From Sphingobacterium alkalisoli (GTDB lineage: Bacteria > Bacteroidota > Bacteroidia > Sphingobacteriales > Sphingobacteriaceae): 64,000 nt of DNA. This document shows positions 52,967 to 62,944 of this stretch, piece by piece (position 1 is the stretch's first letter; the number at the start of each line of letters is the position of its first letter). The stretch spans positions 62,001-126,000 of the forward strand of contig NZ_SUKA01000008.1 of assembly GCF_005049105.1 (NCBI RefSeq), in the 5' to 3' direction. The position numbers were made by a program, and so were the translations under genes. A model generated the notes under the pieces. That model saw only the letters and a program-made list of their open reading frames with translations, was not told the DNA's origin and did not search any database.

Positions 52967-54733
52967 ATGGGCACGGCAACTAGATTATTCGACTTATTAA
53001 AAGGCAATATTCACGCTTCTTCCAGCCAACTTCTCGTTGCAAAACGCCATGAAAATGGGTGGCGTGAATACAAATTAAAGGAAATACTGCAAATTATAGA
53101 CAGCCTAAGTAAAGGGCTATTAGCTAAAGGGTTAAAAAAAGGTGATCGCATAGCGCTAATGTCTGGAAATAGACCCGAGTGGAATTTTATAGATTTCGCT
53201 TGTAATCAATTAGGCATCGCGTTAGTCCCTCTGTATCCTACGCTATCGAGTCAAGATTTGTCATATATTGTAAAGGACGCTGATGTCAAATATGTATTTG
53301 TCAGCACTGCAGATCTAGCAGCGAGAGTAGACGCTGCAGCTACTGAGAGTCAACTAAATTTAGCGGTATACACCTTCGACGATGTTGCTGATAAGCCAAA
53401 TTATCAAGAGCTTATAGCACTTGGAAAAAGTCAGGAAATAGACCTTACACCTTATAATGACGCTGTCGATGAACAAGACTTACTAACGTTGATTTACACT
53501 TCAGGCACAACCGGCAAACCCAAGGGAGTATATTTGACGCACAAGAATATATTAAGCAATGTGGATGCTTCTACACATCTATTGACAGATGATTATAAGA
53601 AAGCGCTTAGTTTTCTACCACTCTGTCACATTTTTGAACGAATGGTCGTGTATCTCTATATTTCTAAGGGCTTGCATATTTATTACGCAGAAAATCTAGA
53701 TAACATTGTCTTAGACATCAACGACGTTAAGCCCGAGCTGTTCACCACTGTACCCCGTGTTTTAGAAAAAGTGTATGACAAAGTTGTAGAAAAAGGAAAG
53801 GCACTGACCGGCATTAAAAAGACCCTATTTTTCTGGGCACTAGATTTAGGACACAAATATCAAGAACCACCATCAAATAGCTGGTGGTATAACGTTAAAT
53901 TGAGCATTGCACGAAAATTAATTTTCTCCAAGTGGAAAGAAGCATTAGGGGGAAACATTAAATTAATTATTTCTGGAGGGGCCGCACTACAAGAGCGTCT
54001 TGCGCGGGTATTTTGGGCTGCAGACATTAAAATTCTAGAAGGTTATGGTCTTACCGAGACTTCACCTGTAATTGCGGTAAACTCATGGGTTGAAACTGAT
54101 GTAAAATTCGGCACCGTAGGCCGTGTTCTCTCGAATCTGCATGTAAAAATAGCTCCGGACGGTGAAATTTTGGTAAAAGGACCTTCCGTTACGTCTGGTT
54201 ATTATAAAAACGAAGAAGCCACCAAAGAATCGATCGATGAGAATGGCTACTTTCATACAGGAGATATTGGCGAACTCACCAAAGATGGCTTTCTAAGAAT
54301 CACAGATCGTAAAAAAGAAATCTTTAAAACTGCGGGAGGAAAATATGTAGCACCACAAGTGCTCGAAAACAAACTCATGGAATCTACGTTAATAGGTCAA
54401 GTGATGGTAGTCGGAGAAAATCAACGTTTTCCATCTGTACTGATTGTGCCGGCGTATGAAGAACTTGAAAAATGGAGTAAATATAAAGGAATATCCAGCA
54501 CCTCGCGAGAAGACCTTATAAAAAATGATCAGGTTCTCGCTAAATATCAGCAAGAAATAGATAAGGCAAATGCTAATTTTGGTCAATGGGAGAAAATCAA
54601 AAAATTTATACTTTTAACAACGGAATGGACCATTGACAATGGCGAGTTGACTCCAAAATTATCGTTGAAGAGGAAGGTCATATTGCAAAAATATGATGAT
54701 CAAATACAAAAATTATATGCAGAGCATCAATAA
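52967..54733 (+). CDS. Long-chain fatty acid--CoA ligase (AMP-binding)
   Basis: A 588-residue acyl-CoA synthetase. The P-loop YTSGTTGKPKG is present (about 180), followed by the EGYGLTETSP and YFHTGDIGEL core motifs and the RITDRKKEIFKTAGGKYVAPQ C-terminal hinge with the catalytic Lys region. It resembles the bacterial FAA1/AcsL group (LPLCHIFERM). It activates long-chain fatty acids for degradation or lipid synthesis. The YihY gene overlaps its 3' end, suggesting coupling of acyl activation with a membrane protein of unknown role. Confidence 0.92.
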   Translation: MGTATRLFDLLKGNIHASSSQLLVAKRHENGWREYKLKEILQIIDSLSKGLLAKGLKKGDRIALMSGNRPEWNFIDFACNQLGIALVPLYPTLSSQDLSYIVKDADVKYVFVSTADLAARVDAAATESQLNLAVYTFDDVADKPNYQELIALGKSQEIDLTPYNDAVDEQDLLTLIYTSGTTGKPKGVYLTHKNILSNVDASTHLLTDDYKKALSFLPLCHIFERMVVYLYISKGLHIYYAENLDNIVLDINDVKPELFTTVPRVLEKVYDKVVEKGKALTGIKKTLFFWALDLGHKYQEPPSNSWWYNVKLSIARKLIFSKWKEALGGNIKLIISGGAALQERLARVFWAADIKILEGYGLTETSPVIAVNSWVETDVKFGTVGRVLSNLHVKIAPDGEILVKGPSVTSGYYKNEEATKESIDENGYFHTGDIGELTKDGFLRITDRKKEIFKTAGGKYVAPQVLENKLMESTLIGQVMVVGENQRFPSVLIVPAYEELEKWSKYKGISSTSREDLIKNDQVLAKYQQEIDKANANFGQWEKIKKFILLTTEWTIDNGELTPKLSLKRKVILQKYDDQIQKLYAEHQ

Positions 54734-55733
54734 TGCTAGTACAACAAAGGAAAAGGAGTCCTTTCTTATAAAAGCAAAAGGATTTGGCCAGTTATTAGTA
54801 GATACAGGAAATGGATTTATAGAAGATAAATGCATGAAGCTCAGCGCGTCCTTAGCGTATTATACCGTTTTTTCCATCGGACCGTTAATTATCATTCTGA
54901 TATGGGCTCTTGGATTCTTTTATGGTAATTTGGTAGATACATCTATAGGCGCCCGCGAGGAAGTAATGGATGAATTGAATGGTCTTTTGGGCCGGGACAT
55001 CACCATATTGTTGGAAGGAGCCATTCAAAAAATATCGTTTGAAAACCGATCTAATATTGGTCTAGTAATCGGGATATCTACCCTCGTGATCACTTCGACA
55101 ACTATATTTCTAGATATTCAGGTGTCTATCAACGAAATCTGGAGAGTAAAACCAAAACCAAAAAAAGGGTGGTTAAAATTAATCATCAATAGGCTCATTT
55201 CCTTCTCAATGATATTGGGTTTAAGTTTTCTGTTAATGGCGTCCCTCCTGATTAGTAGTATTATCGGCGTTTTCACCTCACATCTGGAGAAGCTGTTGGA
55301 TAATTGGAATATTCAGTTGTGGGATTCGCTGAATACAGGAATCACCTTTCTGGTCATCGCTGTGCTATTTGGCTTTATTTTCGCTGTTTTACCTGATGCA
55401 AGAGTCCGGTTTAAAGATATTTTAGGAGGATCACTGTTTACAGCTTTCCTTTTCATGGTCGGTAAATATGGCATATCATTCTATCTGTCAAATAATGCAA
55501 CAGCAACGGCGTACGGCGCTGCCGGTTCAATTATTATTCTTTTAGCGTGGGTGTACTATTCCGCAGCCATATTATACTTCGGAGCGGAATTTACGAAAGA
55601 ATATGCCATAAAATATGGAAGAGGAATACAACCCGCTTCCTTCGCCGTGCTCGTAAAGCAAACGGAGCTAGAAATTGATCCAGAAACAGGCAAGCGAGAA
55701 ATAGTCAAGAAACATAATGAACCTGTTAAATGA
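54717..55733 (+). CDS. YihY/virulence factor BrkB family membrane protein
   Basis: A 338-residue inner-membrane protein of the YihY/BrkB (formerly RNase BN) family. Typical motifs are LSASLAYYTVFSIGPLIII, the FLDIQVSINEIWRVKPKP loop and ILLAWVYYSAAILYFGAEFT. About six membrane segments. A start at 54693 is also possible; 54717 gives a 17-base overlap with the acyl-CoA synthetase gene and either way the two are coupled. The molecular function of the family is unsettled. Confidence 0.88.
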   Translation: MQSINNASTTKEKESFLIKAKGFGQLLVDTGNGFIEDKCMKLSASLAYYTVFSIGPLIIILIWALGFFYGNLVDTSIGAREEVMDELNGLLGRDITILLEGAIQKISFENRSNIGLVIGISTLVITSTTIFLDIQVSINEIWRVKPKPKKGWLKLIINRLISFSMILGLSFLLMASLLISSIIGVFTSHLEKLLDNWNIQLWDSLNTGITFLVIAVLFGFIFAVLPDARVRFKDILGGSLFTAFLFMVGKYGISFYLSNNATATAYGAAGSIIILLAWVYYSAAILYFGAEFTKEYAIKYGRGIQPASFAVLVKQTELEIDPETGKREIVKKHNEPVK

Positions 55734-55762
55734 TAATAGCCCGAAAAATTTCGGGCTATTAT
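55733..55762 (+). terminator. Intrinsic terminator after the YihY gene
   Basis: ATAATAGCCCGAAA (55733-55746) pairs perfectly with TTTCGGGCTATTAT (55749-55762), directly after the stop codon. The T run is weak on the plus strand; the symmetric stem could serve both this and the convergent gene. Confidence 0.65.
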
Positions 55763-55792
55763 GCATTATTTAATTACGTACTGGCAAGTTGT

Positions 55793-58501
55793 CTATTTTA
55801 CGTTATAATAATAAACTGTCCTTCCTATTTTCCCTGCATCATCTATTCCTTCTACTACGACTTTATACTTTCCATTCCCATCTGCATTATAGTAATCCAG
55901 ACTAACTTGCCCACTTTCGTCAATAGAAACAGACGGATTCCAATATACTGTGCTACGATAATCATTCGTATTCCTACTTTGATCAGTATCATACTTAGGA
56001 GAATAAAATATGCGCTCCTTAATATATCCCAATGGATACATATCAATAACATTAGATTTGGGCAACATGGCTTCTATTTCCGCCAAAGACATACGAGGTC
56101 CTTTTGGTTTTTCTTTTTTTGTAATGATAGATACAACGCCATCATTTTGATACATACGACTCACTGTACCTAAGTCGTCCCGTAAGAAGATTTCAATAGC
56201 TTCCACTTCCGCCGTCTGAATAGAATTGAGCGAAGGTTCGTCGATTGGCATTCCATTTAAAAAAAACTGAACAGGAGTACGGCTGCCTTGGTTATAGTTT
56301 CTTGTAATATAATATTTTAAAGTTTGCGAATCGTAAGTAACTCCCGTGAGCATTGTACTTAGGCACATAGTCAACACATTACATCCACTCAGGCGTTCTC
56401 CTTCTATCCGATGATCGGCCATAGATAGTCCCGATAAAGCTGAAAACTCCTTGCTGGTACGCTGTTGTCTAACTACCCCCGTCACTGTTACTTCGTCGAT
56501 TAAAATAGAAGTTCTATACTCATTTTTACTATTCGTGAGATACGCAGTAAGTTGCTGATCTATATTTAGTACTTCATTGCTAGTGTAGGGATTTCTTAGA
56601 TCTATAGCAGGGAAAAATGATTGATCCATGTTAATGACCAAATTGCGATAATTATCATTACTTCTGGCGTTTATGGTTACTTTGACTGAATCTGGAAACA
56701 CTAAATTTTCAAACGAAAATCGTCCACTCTGGTCTGTATATGTATCCTTTCGTAAAGCTCGCGCTGGGATCGACAATAAAAGTCCTCCATTTGGATACGG
56801 TCTACCCGTATTTAGACGTAAAGTACCAGATAGCGAAATCCCTTGTTCTGGCAGAAAATTAACCTGTGGAAATTTTTCCGCGATCAATTCGTTATAATCG
56901 AATCTCCTAAACCCTTGAGTCATCATTAAAGCATCCAATGCTTCAGCACGATTTTCAACCTTTTCGTCAAAATAAAAATTAGGTTTTTCTACATATCCTT
57001 TCAAATCCGAAGTCAACAGCAAACTGCTTACAATCGTATTTTCTTGGTGGTCATCGTACGGCACTTTAGCTTCATCTATTACAGATATAGAAAGATGACT
57101 AGGTAATTTCTCGTCTGAAATGTTAGAAATATCCAATTTTACGGCCTCTTTTTTATTATAATCTTGCTTGTTTGATTTAACTTGAATGTTCAATTCAGAA
57201 TTACCTTGATGAAATACTAATCTCTCACTGATTGGCTTGCCTTGAGGAGTCAAAACGGTAAATTGTATAATACCGCTTGGTAAGTCATCTTTAGGTACAG
57301 AAATCAGTAAAGATGGATTTTTCAGCGTGGCTTGCGCGGCATAAATCAAATGTCCATTGAGCTGCGCTAAAATGTAAAAGGATGAATTTTGAATTTTTGA
57401 AAAGTGGTTCTCATTGGTAACAAGACCTATCTGAATGGTCTTATCATCCGATTTATGATATACCAAATTTACGGATTCTTCTTTAACAACAGGCAAATCA
57501 AATGTACGCTCTTCGTCTTGAATAACAACCACCGCTTTGTAAGACTCGCCCAATTGAGGAAGTAGCGAAAAGTACCCCATTCCCAAACCAAAATCAGAAA
57601 ACTCCGCTACGGTATTCTTTTTGCTATCAATTATTTTACCTTTTATTGCCAACCCTTTTCCATCAGATCCGATGGCCTTAAAAGCAACATTTTTTGCAAC
57701 ACCAGCGATCAAATCCCCTCCCTCCGGAAAAAACTGAACGTCCGTTTCCGTCAACGCATTTTTAAGCGGAAAATCACCTACTAAAGAGCTTGCACTTTCA
57801 CCTTCAACTTTTACAATTAAACGTCCGTTCTTCAAAATTTCCTTATCTTTTGAAGAGAAGGTAATGGTAGCTCTTCCCATATCGTCCGTTTCAGATTTCC
57901 CTTTATCAAATGGATCCCATCCATCGATAGCTTCCCAAGTAATTTTACGTTTCCCCAAAATGTCCCCTCTGGCATCTTTGAACTGAATCTGAGCTTTAGT
58001 TTTATTACCTTCAGGTATATACGTGATCGTCGTTCCTAATTTCTTGTTGATCGCATCACCTACCGGAACGATTTTATTAAAGAAAAATGAACCATCAAAA
58101 TTCATCATCCACTTGGTATATGCTCTAAATCGATAATTGTCTTGCTTTATATATTGTGGATCAAGCACGAGATATCCATTTCCAGTACCTTTGTCTAACG
58201 GTATCCGTAATGTTTGCATCAAGGAATCTCTCCCATTAATAATCTCCACATAACCTACTTTGCTGGGTTCATACTCTACTAGATTTCGGTGTAGATACAT
58301 TTTAAACCACAAGGTATCACCTACGGCATAATAAGGTTTGTCAAAATGGAGATGCACTTTTTCTACTGGATAAACGCCAAAATATTTTTGCACACGTTCT
58401 ACCACAGTATTAATCGGAATTTTATCTAACTCTTGACCTCTAGAAGGCAAAATGATCAGCACAAATAATAGAAGGAGTAGTAAATTTTTGATTTTATTCA
58501 T
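55793..58501 (-). CDS. MG2-domain outer-membrane protein with carboxypeptidase-like and plug regions
   Basis: A 902-residue exported protein (signal peptide MNKIKNLLLLLLFVLIILP). It begins with an alpha-2-macroglobulin MG2-type domain (about 38-150; VHLHFDKPYYAVGDTLWFKM), continues with several Ig-like domains and a carboxypeptidase-regulatory-like domain (about 585-650; LSGTLRLNTGRPYPNGGLLL), and ends with a TonB-plug-like region (PVQFFLNGMPIDEP; VEAIEIFLRDDLG). No beta barrel follows, so it is not a transporter by itself. Such proteins are common in Sphingobacteriales with unknown role, perhaps as surface receptor or partner. Confidence 0.8.
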   Translation of the reverse strand: MNKIKNLLLLLLFVLIILPSRGQELDKIPINTVVERVQKYFGVYPVEKVHLHFDKPYYAVGDTLWFKMYLHRNLVEYEPSKVGYVEIINGRDSLMQTLRIPLDKGTGNGYLVLDPQYIKQDNYRFRAYTKWMMNFDGSFFFNKIVPVGDAINKKLGTTITYIPEGNKTKAQIQFKDARGDILGKRKITWEAIDGWDPFDKGKSETDDMGRATITFSSKDKEILKNGRLIVKVEGESASSLVGDFPLKNALTETDVQFFPEGGDLIAGVAKNVAFKAIGSDGKGLAIKGKIIDSKKNTVAEFSDFGLGMGYFSLLPQLGESYKAVVVIQDEERTFDLPVVKEESVNLVYHKSDDKTIQIGLVTNENHFSKIQNSSFYILAQLNGHLIYAAQATLKNPSLLISVPKDDLPSGIIQFTVLTPQGKPISERLVFHQGNSELNIQVKSNKQDYNKKEAVKLDISNISDEKLPSHLSISVIDEAKVPYDDHQENTIVSSLLLTSDLKGYVEKPNFYFDEKVENRAEALDALMMTQGFRRFDYNELIAEKFPQVNFLPEQGISLSGTLRLNTGRPYPNGGLLLSIPARALRKDTYTDQSGRFSFENLVFPDSVKVTINARSNDNYRNLVINMDQSFFPAIDLRNPYTSNEVLNIDQQLTAYLTNSKNEYRTSILIDEVTVTGVVRQQRTSKEFSALSGLSMADHRIEGERLSGCNVLTMCLSTMLTGVTYDSQTLKYYITRNYNQGSRTPVQFFLNGMPIDEPSLNSIQTAEVEAIEIFLRDDLGTVSRMYQNDGVVSIITKKEKPKGPRMSLAEIEAMLPKSNVIDMYPLGYIKERIFYSPKYDTDQSRNTNDYRSTVYWNPSVSIDESGQVSLDYYNADGNGKYKVVVEGIDDAGKIGRTVYYYNVK

Positions 58502-58638
58502 AAGACTAAATTAACAGAATAAAATGAATCATCAGAAATGCAAAATCATCCGCGTTCCTCGATCAACCATTAAATTTAGCTAAAGATAAAGAATTTTATT
58601 TTTCCAAATCTTTAAAAGAAGTTAAGATTTTCAATATG

Positions 58639-60132
58639 CTAAAGGACGGGTGCGAGAAGTCTACAGATAGAGTCTACTCCTCGTTTCCATTTGGAACGCG
58701 ATTGCCATACTTCTAAGGTAAGTAGATTACATTCAAGCTTGTCAATTTCAAATTGTCGCTCCATTTGTATACACAAATTTTGATCAGAAACTGCCGCCGC
58801 AACCTCATAATTGATATAAAAACTACGTATATCTAGATTTACCGTTCCTACAAATGCTAACTTTCCGTCGACAGTAATTGTTTTCGCATGCATAAATCCT
58901 TTGTTATATAGGTAAACTTTTACACCACGTTCCAGTAAAGGTTTCAAAAATGAAAACGATGCATGACGAACAAGGTAGGAATCTGATTTTGCTGGAATCA
59001 TTAATTCAACTTCGACTCCAGATGAAGCCGCAATCATTAACACAGTCGCCAACTCATCACTCGGTATATAATAAGGGGTGCAAAGTTGTATTTTCGTATT
59101 AGCCTCACCCAATGCAATAAGAATAGCTTCCATATTGAACGGCCCTTTGGAAGCGGGATCACTCGACACAAAAGCCACAGCGGCATTTTCTTTGCAATCA
59201 TGGTACTGTTTTAGCTCTTTTAGATAACCTTTTTCTAGCATAAAGGGCTCTCCATCTGCCTGATTCCAGGAATGCCAAAACCCGACTTGCAACATGTTGA
59301 TCGCCATTCCTTCAATGCGTATCGACGTGTCTCTCCAATATACTGAATTGTTGTTTTTTGGATCATTGATATATCTGTCCGAAATATTAATCCCACCAAT
59401 AAATCCAACCTCGCCATCTATTACTGCTATCTTTCGATGGTTGCGATAATTACTGTTCGCTAGAGAAGAGAACGTTACAGGCAAAAAGGCTTTAAATTGA
59501 ATGCCCGATTTGACACGTTTCATATATCTCACAAAAGCGGGAGAGCCAAAACTATCCACAACCAGCCTAACTTCAACACCCTCACTTGCTTTCCTTTCTA
59601 AAATATTTAAAATCTGAAGTCCAATATTATCTAATTCGAAGATATAATATTCCAAATGAATGGAATGTTTAGCCGTGTTAAGTGCTTCAATAAAATATTT
59701 AAATTTTTCTTCCCCGTTGATCAATAATGTCACAGCATTATTGATCGTCGGCGAGGACAGTCTTTCATTCTTTAGAAAAGTAAAAACGCGAGAGAGGTCG
59801 CCTATATCATCACGAATGTCATGGATAAGTTCTTCCATTATAGGATCCAGACGCTTCCATTCCTTTTTTAACCGTACTGCTTGTCTCTGATTAATCCTTC
59901 GCATCTTTTTTACTTTAGAGAACTTTTGTCCAAAAAAATAATAAAGTAAGAGGCCGACAACAGGTAAGAACACGATAACAAGAACCCACGCCATTGTTTT
60001 GCTAGGGTTTCTATTTTCGATTAAAATCGTACTGATCACACCGACATACAGAAACAACACAGGCAACCAATACCATTCCTGCAGTATATGAAAAAGTTCC
60101 TGTATCTTCTCGCTCAGTACGATTTTTTGCAT
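58639..60132 (-). CDS. cls: Cardiolipin synthase (phospholipase D family)
   Basis: A 497-residue membrane enzyme joining phosphatidylglycerol molecules to form cardiolipin. Two N-terminal membrane segments (about 18-65) precede two PLD motifs, HRKIAVIDGEVGFIGG (about 232) and HAKTITVDGKLAFVGT (about 415), with YRNH and LYNKGFMH contexts typical of Cls. Length and organisation are normal. It stands between unrelated genes. Confidence 0.94.
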   Translation of the reverse strand: MQKIVLSEKIQELFHILQEWYWLPVLFLYVGVISTILIENRNPSKTMAWVLVIVFLPVVGLLLYYFFGQKFSKVKKMRRINQRQAVRLKKEWKRLDPIMEELIHDIRDDIGDLSRVFTFLKNERLSSPTINNAVTLLINGEEKFKYFIEALNTAKHSIHLEYYIFELDNIGLQILNILERKASEGVEVRLVVDSFGSPAFVRYMKRVKSGIQFKAFLPVTFSSLANSNYRNHRKIAVIDGEVGFIGGINISDRYINDPKNNNSVYWRDTSIRIEGMAINMLQVGFWHSWNQADGEPFMLEKGYLKELKQYHDCKENAAVAFVSSDPASKGPFNMEAILIALGEANTKIQLCTPYYIPSDELATVLMIAASSGVEVELMIPAKSDSYLVRHASFSFLKPLLERGVKVYLYNKGFMHAKTITVDGKLAFVGTVNLDIRSFYINYEVAAAVSDQNLCIQMERQFEIDKLECNLLTLEVWQSRSKWKRGVDSICRLLAPVL

Positions 60133-60218
60133 ATTTAACCATTATCATTGGCAATCATTAGAAAGAAAATCACATTAAAGAGGGTTCATATAATAAACAT
60201 AAAAGCCCTCTTATAATT

Positions 60219-61562
60219 CTAAATCGTTCTGTCAGAATCCCAATTTTCTAGATAATCAGCAACTCTTTTTATAAATGTCCCCCCCAATGCACCATCTATG
60301 ACCCTATGGTCATAAGACATCGTGATATACATCATATGTCTTATGGCTATTACATCACCATGTTCCGTTTCCAGTACGGCAGGCTTTTTCTTAATCGTAC
60401 CCACGGCTAAAATTGCTGCTTGAGGCTGATTAATGATAGGCATTCCAAAAATATTTCCAAATGCCCCAATATTTGTAAATGTAAATGTACCTCCTTGGGT
60501 ATCATCTGGCTTAAGTTGGTTAGTACGGGCTCGGTTAGCCAGATCATTTACAGACCTACTCAATCCCATTAAACTCAATTGATCCGCATCCTTTATAACG
60601 GGTACGATCAAATTACCTGTGGGCAGGGCTGCGGCCATGCCTATATTAATATGTTTACGCTTAATAATATTATATCCATCGACAGACACATTCACCATTG
60701 GAAAATCCTTCAACGCTTTGCTTATCGCTTCAATAATCAAAGGGGTAAATGTGATATTCTCTCCTTCGCGTTTCTTGAATGTATCTTTTATATTATTTCG
60801 CCAGTTAACAAGATTGGTAACATCTGCTTCTACCACCGAAAAAACGTGCGGTGATGCTCTTACACTATTCACCATGTGATCCGAAATCAATCTACGCATT
60901 CGATCCATCTCTATAATCTCATCCCCATTCATACTTTTTACCACCTGAACTGGCGAGGATACGTTTGAACTAGAACCATCTAGATCACTCATATGTACTC
61001 TTGAATCACGATTAGCAGATGACGGAATTGAATTCGGGTCTCCCTTAGCTGCAATATAATCAAGGACATCCTGTTTAGTCACACGACCATCAGCCCCTGA
61101 CCCGACTATACTATCCAATTCATCTTGAACAATTCCTTCTTCCTGTGCAATGCTTTTTACCAAAGGTGAATAAAATCTACTCTCATTTGTTATACTCACC
61201 TGTAAAGTATCTTGAGCTGGCTGCACTTTATTTTCCAATTCTTCTACATCAGGCCCTACAATAGTATAGTTTTCTTCCGGACCTTCAGTTTGTATTTCCA
61301 GTTTTTCGGTATCGCTTTCACCCTCCACTTCCAACACTGCAATCACTTCGCCGACCTGTGCCACCTGACCTTCCTGAAAAAGAATCTCTTTCAACTTCCC
61401 TGTTACGGGAGAAGGAACATCAGAATCTACTTTATCGGTAGCGATTTCAACTACCGCTTCATCTTCCTGAATAGTATCTCCTACCGACTTCAACCAATTT
61501 GTTAAAGTTGCTTCAGAAACACTCTCACCCATTTTTGGAAGAACTAGCTTATATATTCCCAT
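60219..61562 (-). CDS. Dihydrolipoamide acyltransferase E2 (2-oxo acid dehydrogenase complex)
   Basis: A 447-residue E2. The single lipoyl domain (1-78) has Lys44 in IATDKVDSDVP. A longer acidic linker, a subunit-binding domain (about 128-170; YSPLVKSIAQEEGIVQDEL) and the catalytic core follow, with SYDHRVIDG giving His419 and Asp423. It differs from sucB (3269-4504) in linker and core details and more likely serves a pyruvate or branched-chain 2-oxo acid complex. No E1 or E3 gene is adjacent, so the substrate is open. Confidence 0.9.
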   Translation of the reverse strand: MGIYKLVLPKMGESVSEATLTNWLKSVGDTIQEDEAVVEIATDKVDSDVPSPVTGKLKEILFQEGQVAQVGEVIAVLEVEGESDTEKLEIQTEGPEENYTIVGPDVEELENKVQPAQDTLQVSITNESRFYSPLVKSIAQEEGIVQDELDSIVGSGADGRVTKQDVLDYIAAKGDPNSIPSSANRDSRVHMSDLDGSSSNVSSPVQVVKSMNGDEIIEMDRMRRLISDHMVNSVRASPHVFSVVEADVTNLVNWRNNIKDTFKKREGENITFTPLIIEAISKALKDFPMVNVSVDGYNIIKRKHINIGMAAALPTGNLIVPVIKDADQLSLMGLSRSVNDLANRARTNQLKPDDTQGGTFTFTNIGAFGNIFGMPIINQPQAAILAVGTIKKKPAVLETEHGDVIAIRHMMYITMSYDHRVIDGALGGTFIKRVADYLENWDSDRTI

Positions 61563-61670
61563 ATTGATTTCGTCTTTAAAATCCCTAAATTAAATATTTA
61601 TGAGTAAAATATCCGCAAACAAAAATATAATTTTTAGATTTTAGTAAAAATCAAAATATAATTTTAATAT

Positions 61671-62921
61671 TTAAACTAATTCCTTTACGTACAAATTCCA
61701 AAGCAAAATTAACGCCTGCATTGTGCTTCTTTCGATATTTACTTCTCGATTATTATTAAATTGGAATTTCTTTGTAACCATTTCATTTTTTCCGACTACC
61801 GCTATCCAAACCGTACCAACAGGTTTTTCCGGGGTCCCTCCGGTGGGTCCGGCAATACCACTGGTAGCTACTCCATATTCCGCACCGCTTAGGCGCTGTA
61901 CGCCTTTGGCCATTTCAATAACAGTCTGCTCACTTACTGCTCCAAATTCGTCAAGCGTATTTTTCCTGACTCCCAATACCCCTTGTTTGATATGATTTGC
62001 GTAAGCTACTATCCCACAATCAAACACCTTACTTGCTCCGGTGTATTTAGTCAAATTACTCGCAATGGTACCACCGGTACAACTCTCTGCAAGCGCAATT
62101 TTCAGATGTCCTTCTGCAAAGTTTTTAATGATAGCCTCCTCCAACGATATATCTTGTCTAGCTACTACAAATTTACTTAGTCGTTCCGAAATTCGATCTG
62201 CAAATTTATCAGTTTCAGTCTGTAGTACGTTTACATCTGTCCCCGTGGCAGAGAGTCGTAGTCTCACCAATCCAATTTTTGGCAAATAGGCTAATTTAAT
62301 ATAATGAGGTAAAGAAGCTTCAATATCCGCGATTTCTTCCGCCAAAAACGACTCGCCTAATCCCGCGGTGAGTATATGACTGTGATAAACGTGTACATGG
62401 CTTCGCATAGACGCCAACTTTGGCATTACCCGATTTTCCATCAAAAACTTCATTTCAAATGGAACTCCCGGTAAAAAAGCAAAACATTTGCTGCTTCTTT
62501 CTACCCACATACCAGGGGCCGTGCCCACATCATTAAATAAAATCTGAGCACATTCAAGCACATCAGCTTGACCATAGTTGGATATCGGCATCTCGCCACG
62601 ACCGAGCCGAAGAAAGATTTGTTTAACGTGATCAAGCACATGTTGATTTCGAACCAATGGGGACTTGAAAAACTCAGAAATAGTATTTTTAGTTACATCA
62701 TCTTTCGTGGGGCCTAACCCCCCAGTTACTATTACTATATCCGAACGTGAGGAAGCCTCGGATAGTGCTTTCGAAATATCTTCTCTTCGATCAGATATAG
62801 AAGTAATAAAACGAATAGCAATATCTGCTTGTCCAAGATACTGGGCAATCCACGCAGAATTGGTATCTACAATTTGACCAAGTAGAATTTCGTCTCCTAT
62901 GGTTATGATTTCAGCGTTCAT
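61671..62921 (-). CDS. cinA: CinA-family protein (NMN deamidase-related)
   Basis: A 416-residue two-domain protein. The N-terminal molybdopterin-binding-like domain (1-~170) has GDEILLGQIVDTNSAWIAQ and VTGGLGPTKDDVT; the C-terminal CinA domain (about 255-416) has ALAESCTGGTIASNLT and ATSGIAGPTGGTPEKPVGTV, the latter typical of PncC nicotinamide-mononucleotide amidohydrolases. The role is pyridine-nucleotide recycling; the competence link of the name applies mainly to Gram-positives. It lies 23 bases after the lptD stop on the same strand. Confidence 0.93.
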   Translation of the reverse strand: MNAEIITIGDEILLGQIVDTNSAWIAQYLGQADIAIRFITSISDRREDISKALSEASSRSDIVIVTGGLGPTKDDVTKNTISEFFKSPLVRNQHVLDHVKQIFLRLGRGEMPISNYGQADVLECAQILFNDVGTAPGMWVERSSKCFAFLPGVPFEMKFLMENRVMPKLASMRSHVHVYHSHILTAGLGESFLAEEIADIEASLPHYIKLAYLPKIGLVRLRLSATGTDVNVLQTETDKFADRISERLSKFVVARQDISLEEAIIKNFAEGHLKIALAESCTGGTIASNLTKYTGASKVFDCGIVAYANHIKQGVLGVRKNTLDEFGAVSEQTVIEMAKGVQRLSGAEYGVATSGIAGPTGGTPEKPVGTVWIAVVGKNEMVTKKFQFNNNREVNIERSTMQALILLWNLYVKELV

Positions 62922-62944
62922 AGCGCATAGTTACCAAAAAAATA